Assembly: GCA_031265345.1 (NCBI GenBank)
Contig: JAISCU010000263.1
Coordinates: 1 to 5,326, forward strand
Direction of reading: 5' to 3'
From: Bifidobacteriaceae bacterium
GTDB taxonomy: Bacteria > Actinomycetota > Actinomycetes > Actinomycetales > WQXJ01
DNA: 5,326 nucleotides
Of this stretch, positions 1 through 4,034 are shown piece after piece (position 1 is the stretch's first letter; each line of letters opens with the position of its first letter). Made by a program: the position numbers and the translations under genes. The notes under the pieces are model-generated. The model ran no database searches, was not told the origin of the DNA, and saw nothing but the letters and a program-made list of their open reading frames with translations.

Positions 1-476
1 ACCGAGGCGATTCCCGCACCAGTCGCGAACTGGAGCGCCTGCTCACCGGCCGACGCCACGGCCGCGCCGATCACGCCGACGGTGTCGATGATCGCGTGAG
101 GATTGAGGAGGGACACGGAGCACGCCGTCAACACGACTCTGAGGACCGACTCTTGGCTCGCGGGCGCGGCGGTTCCGGCGGCGTTCCCCGATGCCCCCAC
201 CGGCGCCCGCCATGACCGGACGGACAGGAACGCCAAGAACAGCGCTCCGGCGACCAGCAGCCCGAGGCGTAACCATTGCAGTTGCTGCAGGATCACCGAC
301 GCGCCCGCCGATCCGACCGTGATCAGAACGATGTCGCAAACCGCCGCGGCGGACGCTACTGCCAACGACCTCGGCAGGCCGAACCGGAGCGACTGGTTCA
401 ACACGTAGAGGTTCTGCGACCCGATCGGCACGATCAAACCAAGTCCGAGCACAAAACCGGCGAACAATTGGCTCAC
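1..476 (-). CDS. LysE/ArgO-family amino-acid exporter, 3' end cut by window edge
   Basis: Inner-membrane exporter of the LysE superfamily, which pumps out basic or other amino acids. The first 158 residues are visible. Family landmarks are a hydrophobic first helix (about 3-25) ending in PIGSQN (17-22) with NLYVLNQSL after it, a second helix with CDIVLITVG (47-55), a third helix (about 68-87), a hydrophilic Ala/Gly/Ser linker (about 91-110), and the signature LLNPHAIIDT (123-132). Full-length members are about 200-230 aa, so roughly the last quarter is missing. The start is GTG at 476-474, which shares GTGA with the TGA stop of the upstream B3/4 gene (4-base overlap). No convincing Shine-Dalgarno precedes it, so translation probably depends on coupling. 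The substrate cannot be told from sequence. The operon partners suggest a non-standard amino acid rather than housekeeping Lys/Arg export (inference). The family call is firm. Confidence 0.87.
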   Translation of the reverse strand, partial: MSQLFAGFVLGLGLIVPIGSQNLYVLNQSLRFGLPRSLAVASAAAVCDIVLITVGSAGASVILQQLQWLRLGLLVAGALFLAFLSVRSWRAPVGASGNAAGTAAPASQESVLRVVLTACSVSLLNPHAIIDTVGVIGAAVASAGEQALQFATGAGIAS

Positions 477-1153
477 CGGCGTCGACTGCCGGTGATCAGC
501 GTCTCCTCGGGACCGGAGGTTCCGGCCGGCAGGATGCTCCGCGCAGCACGCGCCACGTCGACCAGAGCAGGCCCCTTTCCCAACACCGCCTCGAAGATCA
601 ACACCATCGGGTCACGGGTTCCGGCCAGACGGGTCCGGGCGCTGTCCCTCCAATTCCAGCCAGAGGTCACGACCGTCTCACCGGCCGCGTACACTACTTG
701 GCCCGCGCCGAGCACCAATGGATCTCCTGAGATCGGTTCGAATACCTCGCCTTCCTCGGAGAACCGCAGTTCGAGGCATCCGCCGGGCAAGCTCGACTGG
801 TCGTAACCGCCGGTTGGTACCTGCCAAACAATGGACATCAGATTGCAGAAATCGGCGGCCGGATTGAGCCTTGGCAGACGTCCTTGCGTCGCGAGCCGCC
901 GGGTCAGGGCCTCGAAGCTAGGGCGTCGACGGCGCGGGTTGAACCCAAAGCCCCGATACAGCCCGTGCCAGGCGTCGACATGCTTCTGACCTGCGCGGGC
1001 CAAGTCGGCCACTCGGTGCGGACTCTCCTCCAAGCTGCGGATCAGTCCCTCCACCGTCTCGTCGAAGCGGGAATCGCCGAAGCCAGCCACGCTCATCGTC
1101 AACAACGCGACGCCCGGGAAACGGTCATGAACGCCCATAGCTGCCCTAAGCAT
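473..1153 (-). CDS. Stand-alone B3/4 domain protein (PheRS beta-type tRNA-editing fold, COG3382-like)
   Basis: A 226-aa soluble protein resembling the free-standing B3/4 domain otherwise found in the phenylalanyl-tRNA synthetase beta subunit, where it hydrolyses wrongly charged aminoacyl-tRNA. Landmarks are an N-terminal helical stretch, then FNPRRRRPSFEALTRRL (71-87), LPRLNPAADFCNLMSI (93-108), VPTGGYD (112-118), a GG.LELR strand (124-130), a GEVFEPI segment (135-141), a GQVVYAAGE strand (151-159) and SGWNWRDSARTRL (164-176). Length is normal for the family. ATG at 1153 is chosen because GGAGAG lies 9 bases upstream. ATG at 1138 (residue 6) is an alternative with only a weak AGGG. The gene overlaps the desaturase stop by 8 bases and the exporter start by 4, so it sits in the middle of a coupled operon. 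Biochemical function of stand-alone members is poorly known. Trans-editing of tRNA mischarged with the operon's amino acid is an inference. Confidence 0.82.
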   Translation of the reverse strand: MLRAAMGVHDRFPGVALLTMSVAGFGDSRFDETVEGLIRSLEESPHRVADLARAGQKHVDAWHGLYRGFGFNPRRRRPSFEALTRRLATQGRLPRLNPAADFCNLMSIVWQVPTGGYDQSSLPGGCLELRFSEEGEVFEPISGDPLVLGAGQVVYAAGETVVTSGWNWRDSARTRLAGTRDPMVLIFEAVLGKGPALVDVARAARSILPAGTSGPEETLITGSRRR

Positions 1154-2084
1154 CTGGAAATGCTCTCCAATCAGCGGAGAACAGATTCTTCCGTGTCCGC
1201 AGTCCGGCCCGGCACTCTCGGCCGTAATCGTGGTGGATCAATTCTTGGTGGGCAGACGACATACGATGGTGTGGTATGCCCGGCCAGATGTGGTGCAATG
1301 TGTGAAAGCCATCGCCATGGGGGTGGAGGAACAAGCGCTGTCCCGGATCAATGTTGGAGATCGTGGCGTCAGCGACCGTCTCGCGCCCCTCATAATGGTG
1401 CTCGCTCGTTTCGGCCAGGAAGCGGACGAACGGCAACACCGCCCATCGGGCGGTCGCCATCTGCGCCACGCCCGCCCACACCGCCGCTCCGCGACGGCCA
1501 CCCAGCCAAGCGCCAAGTGCCGCCATTGTCGGCAGGACCGACACCGGCCAGCGGTTCGATGGCTTGCCGGTCGTCTGACCCCAGCCGGAGAGATAGGGTC
1601 CAAGGTTCCTAAAGAACGACGAGATGTACTCCAGCGGCCTCGTGCGGTCGATGCGATCGATTGCCATCTCTTTGAAGCGCACGAAATCGGGATCGTTCTT
1701 TGTGCCAAAACCGGCGTGATGCCGCATGTGGGATTCTCAGTAGGAGTCCAGGTCTTGGCCCATGGGATCAGCGGCCAGCACCTGCGCGAAACGGTCGTTG
1801 CGTTGTCGGTCGTTCCGGTCCCAATTGAAATGGGATCCCTCATGGACGAGGTTCTCCAGACCGCGCAACGCGCGCCCCGATGTGACCAGCGCCACAAGTC
1901 CGATCGGCAGCGAAGCGCGCCAGCCGCCGCTTCGATGCGCCCACGCGGTCGCGGCCGCTCCCAGCACGAAGACGGCTTGGTCCGTCAGCGCGGCCACCAC
2001 GGATCTCGCAAGCGAGGTCTGATGCATGCGGCGCGACGCGTCCCTCGGTACGCTGCCAGCACGGATCCCCCGATGCATACTCAC
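1146..2084 (-). pseudogene. Membrane fatty-acid-desaturase-family diiron enzyme, interrupted by an in-frame TGA
   Basis: Two frames, 2084-1737 (115 aa) and 1736-1146, are in the same phase and separated only by TGA at 1739-1737. Together they make one desaturase of about 312 residues. All three histidine boxes of the membrane diiron desaturases are present: HEGSH (81-85) within ENLVHEGSHFNW, HMRHH (119-123) and HTLHH (261-265) within GDGFHTLHHIWPGIPHH. SEHHYEG (227-233) and the family-like GTKNDPDFVRF also match. The stop falls in SY-stop-ESHMRHH, where relatives usually have Tyr-Arg before the second box, so a CGA-to-TGA change is the simplest explanation. The overall look (HEGSH, then YRxxHxxHH, then DPDxxR) recalls the RtxC-like group as well as ordinary acyl desaturases. 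GTG at 2084 is preferred because GGGGG lies 8 bases upstream. The ATG two codons in is possible. Reinitiation at ATG 1727, 9 bases past the stop, would yield a piece lacking box 1 and the first His of box 2. It heads the three-gene operon. Sequencing error cannot be excluded. Confidence 0.83.
1163..1168 (-). promoter_or_regulatory. Ribosome binding site of the B3/4 gene
   Basis: Reads GGAGAG on the minus strand, 9 bases before the ATG at 1153 and inside the 3' end of the desaturase frame. It supports 1153 rather than the internal ATG at 1138 as the start. Confidence 0.6.
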
Positions 2085-2240
2085 GACATCAACCCCCGAA
2101 ACAGTAGAGCAAGTATCTCAGCCATGGCCATCCGGCCATCCGACCCAATTGCACTTCACCTCTGTTTCCGGCAGGTAAACCCGCGCCGAAGCCGGTCACG
2201 CTGCACCACGCGGACACTCTTACCCGAAGGAAGCACTGAC
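2085..2240. other. Leader region upstream of the minus-strand operon
   Basis: No gene is supported here. The minus-strand GGGGG (2097-2093) is the likely ribosome binding site of the desaturase start at 2084. A perfect 8-base tandem repeat GGCCATCC occupies 2126-2133 and 2134-2141. The operon promoter should lie here, but I see no hexamer pair at good spacing that I would defend. Confidence 0.4.
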
Positions 2241-2531
2241 CTTCCCAGGCCCCTGTACAAGGCGTTCGAGCCGACCAAGGCGTTCGCGCTGGCCCAAAGG
2301 CTCGAGATCCACCACACCCCGAATCACGGGTCGTGGCTCACCAGCGCCGAGATCGAGCTATCCTGCATGACGAAGCAGCGCCTCGTCCGCCGGATCGAGG
2401 ACATCGACGCCGTCGACCGGGAACTCGCCGCCTGGCGGCGAGACGTCAACGCCGACCGGCGCCAAGTCGACTGGCAGTTCACCAGCGCCGACGCCCGCGT
2501 CAAACTACGCCACCTATGCCCACAACTCCAG
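2241..2531 (+). pseudogene. IS630-family transposase, C-terminal fragment
   Basis: This frame encodes about 97 residues matching the end of IS630/Tc1-mariner-type DDE transposases: LYKAFEPTKAFALAQRLEI, then HHTPNHGSWLTSAEIELSCM, then a helical RRIEDIDAVDRELAAWRR stretch, and the closing WQFTSADARVKLRHLCPQL. The Glu in HGSWLTSAE (codon 2349-2351) corresponds to the third catalytic acidic residue of the family. The part carrying the DNA-binding domain and the first two Asp residues, roughly two thirds of a normal protein of about 350 aa, is absent. No start or ribosome binding site precedes the fragment. The frame runs on without family similarity to a stop near 2652. It is a dead relic of an insertion event at the junction between the two gene blocks. 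No terminal inverted repeats could be recognised. The left border of the relic is approximate. Confidence 0.8.
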
Positions 2532-2660
2532 AAACGACAGCCTGCCAGTCGCGTTGGTGTTCACGCCCGGTATGGGATTCGCAGCGCCTCACGGACAGCA
2601 CATCCCTCTGGTTGTCTCCCCTCGGGGTTTCGAGTTAGGCATCGCACCGCCTAGAAGTTG

Positions 2661-2690
2661 GACGGCGGGCACCCTCGGGTGCCCGCCGTC
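2661..2690. terminator. Perfect 14+14-base hairpin, likely terminator between blocks
   Basis: GACGGCGGGCACCC at 2661-2674 is followed by TC and then its exact reverse complement at 2677-2690. The realistic RNA fold is a 13-bp stem with a CUCG tetraloop, very GC-rich. No T-run follows directly on either strand (plus strand continues GGCTTGTTCA), as is common for actinobacterial terminators. A second, bulged hairpin (GGGTGCC at 2702-2708 with right arm ending at 2723) is followed by TTTTGTT and could act with it on plus-strand transcripts. It would insulate the conjugation operon from transcription through the relic. Confidence 0.6.
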
Positions 2691-2781
2691 GGCTTGTTCA
2701 CGGGTGCCTTCGGGGGCTCGCCCTTTTGTTGCCTTCGCCGCGTCTCCCCGATGTCGCCGACGGCCATCATTACAACCCCGT

Positions 2782-2796
2782 CGGAGCGCCGCTCCG
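2782..2796. promoter_or_regulatory. Short dyad, possible operator upstream of the conjugation operon
   Basis: CGGAGCG at 2782-2788 and CGCTCCG at 2790-2796 are perfectly inverted around a single C. The centre-to-start distance is about 70 bases. A one-base spacer favours a protein-binding palindrome over an RNA hairpin. In DNA this GC-rich, such a dyad can occur by chance, and no cognate regulator gene is in the window. Confidence 0.25.
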
Positions 2797-2846
2797 GGCG
2801 TGGACGGTCGGCGGCCCGGCGGCCGGGGCCGGGACACTGCGCGCAC

Positions 2847-2852
2847 GGGAGG
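2847..2852 (+). promoter_or_regulatory. Ribosome binding site fixing the start of the 226-aa gene
   Basis: GGGAGG ends 6 bases before the ATG at 2859. It is the best Shine-Dalgarno in the leader and decides for ATG 2859 over the in-phase ATGs at 2658 and 2751, which have none. Confidence 0.65.
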
Positions 2853-2858
2853 CGACCG

Positions 2859-3539
2859 ATGGCGGACTGGGAAGGCGACGGGTCGGTCGCTATCTCGCTG
2901 CCGGGCATGTCGGCCACATCCGGGCCGACCACCCTGCGAGCGGAATTGACCGACCCGGCGACCGGGCGGCCGTTGCGGGGCGGCAGCGTCACCTGGATCA
3001 AGACGGGCGGGTCTTGCCACGGCAGCGGCACCGCCGCATGGTCCGACAACACCGCGTTCCCGGCTGTCGCCGACGGGTCCGGCACCGCCTGGTTGACGGT
3101 CGTCTCCGAGGCGGCCGAGCCCACGACCTGCCGGTTGACGGTCCAGGCGGCCGGCGCCCATATCGGCGCGTCCGCTGACAAGACCGAGTCCGGCACAGCC
3201 GGAGGTTCGATCAGCCGCGATCCGGAAAGGGCGTTCGAGCAGCCCGCCCAGTGGCGGCCGGACGGATCGATCAAGGTCGGCCTGGACCCGGGCTGGATGG
3301 GAGGGGCCGGGATACTCCAGGGGGTCGCGGGCGGGGTGCTCGGCGCGTGTCTGGTCCTGGCGGTCCTGGCCCTAGCGGTCTCCGGGACGGGTTGGGCGTT
3401 CGCCCGGCTCGGGGGCTCGCCGCGCGCCCACCGGTTCGCCAAGGGGATGGGAGCGGCGCTGGCGGCGGCGGTGCTGCTGGCGGCCCTGGCGGGGCTGATG
3501 GTGTGGGGCGCGAGCCTGACGCCCTCGGTCAGCATCTGA
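2859..3539 (+). CDS. Ig-like domain fused to a two-helix pilin-like membrane module (conjugation operon)
   Basis: A 226-aa protein that I do not recognise as a named family. Residues about 20-97 look like an Ig-like beta-sandwich of the Big_1/invasin type: LRAELTDPATGRPLRGGSVTW, then a Gly/Ser-rich stretch, then AVADGSGTAWLTVVSE and CRLTVQA. C53 and C91 sit in this part and could form a disulfide if it is outside the cell. A hydrophilic linker (about 98-148) leads to helix 1 (about 152-181), a basic loop with R183, R189, H191, R192 and K195, and helix 2 (about 196-220). The helix 1-loop part aligns without gaps to the next gene's product, sharing GGVLGxC, a Trp, LxGSxR and a His, so the two are paralogs. 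The basic loop predicts N-out/C-out topology, as in VirB2/TrbC pilins. No signal peptide is present, even with upstream starts. First gene of the visible type IV secretion operon. Role as an adhesive or minor pilin-like subunit is inference. Confidence 0.72.
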   Translation: MADWEGDGSVAISLPGMSATSGPTTLRAELTDPATGRPLRGGSVTWIKTGGSCHGSGTAAWSDNTAFPAVADGSGTAWLTVVSEAAEPTTCRLTVQAAGAHIGASADKTESGTAGGSISRDPERAFEQPAQWRPDGSIKVGLDPGWMGGAGILQGVAGGVLGACLVLAVLALAVSGTGWAFARLGGSPRAHRFAKGMGAALAAAVLLAALAGLMVWGASLTPSVSI

Positions 3540-3569
3540 CACGCCCGCGCCACGGGCACCGCGGGCGTG
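3540..3569 (+). terminator. Hairpin immediately after the 226-aa gene
   Basis: CACGCCCGCG at 3540-3549 and CGCGGGCGTG at 3560-3569 form a perfect 10-bp stem with a 10-base loop, beginning on the first base after the TGA stop. No T-run follows. It may be a partial terminator or an RNA-stabilising 3' structure between the two paralogous genes. A further 8-base inverted pair, CCCGGCCG (3570-3577) and CGGCCGGG (3606-3613), follows in the same intergenic region. Confidence 0.45.
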
Positions 3570-3660
3570 CCCGGCCGCCCGGCGATTAGCGCAGCCGAGT
3601 CGCACCGGCCGGGAGGCGTGGGACTGTGACCCTGCCAACCCCCGGAAGGAACGATTCACG

Positions 3661-3987
3661 ATGACGATCCAGGCTCCGGCCATCCCGGACCCCTCGGACC
3701 TGGTGGCGGCGGACGCCGTGGACCCGGGCGTGGCCATCAACATGTCGTTCCTGCCGTTCATGGACACGTTGAAGGAGATCGTCGGCGGCGTCCTCGGCGG
3801 CTGTGTCGTGATCCTGGTCGGCGGCCTGGTCCTGGGGGCGGTGGCGTGGGCGGTCTCGAAGCTGTCCGGGTCGGGCCGGATGCACCAGGTGTCCACGACC
3901 GTCATGTGGGTGATGCTGATAGCCGCGATCGTGGCGGCCGGCGCGAACGGCCTGATCGGCTGGGCGACCGGCATCACCATCATCTGA
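3661..3987 (+). CDS. Small two-helix membrane protein, VirB2/TrbC-like (possibly DUF6112-type) conjugation component
   Basis: A 108-aa protein with a hydrophilic N-terminus (1-35), helix 1 (about 40-66, containing GGVLGGC at 42-48), a short basic loop KLSGSGRMHQ (67-76) and helix 2 (about 79-102), ending almost at the helix. This length and layout match pilin-like small subunits of type IV secretion systems, and small proteins found next to TrbL genes in actinobacterial integrative elements. Assignment to DUF6112 specifically is from memory of the family pattern and is not certain. The start ATG at 3661 has GGAAGGA 10 bases upstream. It follows its larger paralog by 121 bases with a hairpin between, and precedes the TrbL-like gene by 47 bases. 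That genomic position, between a paralog and a VirB6-like channel protein, supports a structural role in the transfer apparatus. No classical signal peptide is seen. Confidence 0.72.
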   Translation: MTIQAPAIPDPSDLVAADAVDPGVAINMSFLPFMDTLKEIVGGVLGGCVVILVGGLVLGAVAWAVSKLSGSGRMHQVSTTVMWVMLIAAIVAAGANGLIGWATGITII

Positions 3988-4034
3988 ACAACAGGCTTGC
4001 GCTGATGCCCTACCAGGCCGGGAGATGACTCCGA

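Larger units (their letters stand above)
2532..2858. other. Gene-free junction and leader of the conjugation operon
   Basis: About 327 bases with no supported gene. In order it holds non-coding sequence after the transposase relic, the perfect hairpin at 2661-2690, a weaker bulged hairpin (about 2702-2723) followed by TTTTGTT, the dyad at 2782-2796, and the ribosome binding site of the 226-aa gene at 2847-2852. An open frame runs in phase from 2658 into the downstream gene. Its extra 67 residues are Arg/Pro-rich, contain no hydrophobic signal segment and have no good ribosome binding site, so I treat it as untranslated. The operon promoter is expected here but I cannot pin it. No tRNA gene or attachment core was recognisable. 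Confidence 0.5.

Noticed and set aside
2126..2141. Tandem GGCCATCC repeat in the left operon leader as a regulatory iteron
   Set aside because: Only two copies of an 8-base GC-rich unit; no support beyond the repeat itself.
1230..2240. Plus-strand open frame running from 1230 into the transposase fragment
   Set aside because: Up to about 2240 it is antisense to the desaturase and shows no family similarity. Only the part after about 2241 matches IS630 transposases.
2620..2650. Possible tRNA 3' end / attachment core (GGTTTCGAG-like T-loop resemblance)
   Set aside because: No acceptor, anticodon or D arms can be built around it, and no second copy is in the window.
2658..2858. N-terminal extension of the 226-aa protein to the in-phase ATG at 2658
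   Set aside because: It would begin inside the hairpin region, has no ribosome binding site, and encodes an Arg/Pro-rich stretch without a signal peptide. ATG 2859 has GGGAGG 6 bases upstream.
3330..3354. Lipobox-like VLGAC in helix 1 of the 226-aa protein (and VLGGC in its paralog), suggesting lipoproteins
   Set aside because: The motif sits deep in the chain at the start of a membrane helix, with no preceding charged and hydrophobic signal regions, so lipoprotein processing is unlikely. The Cys is better read as a shared family residue.
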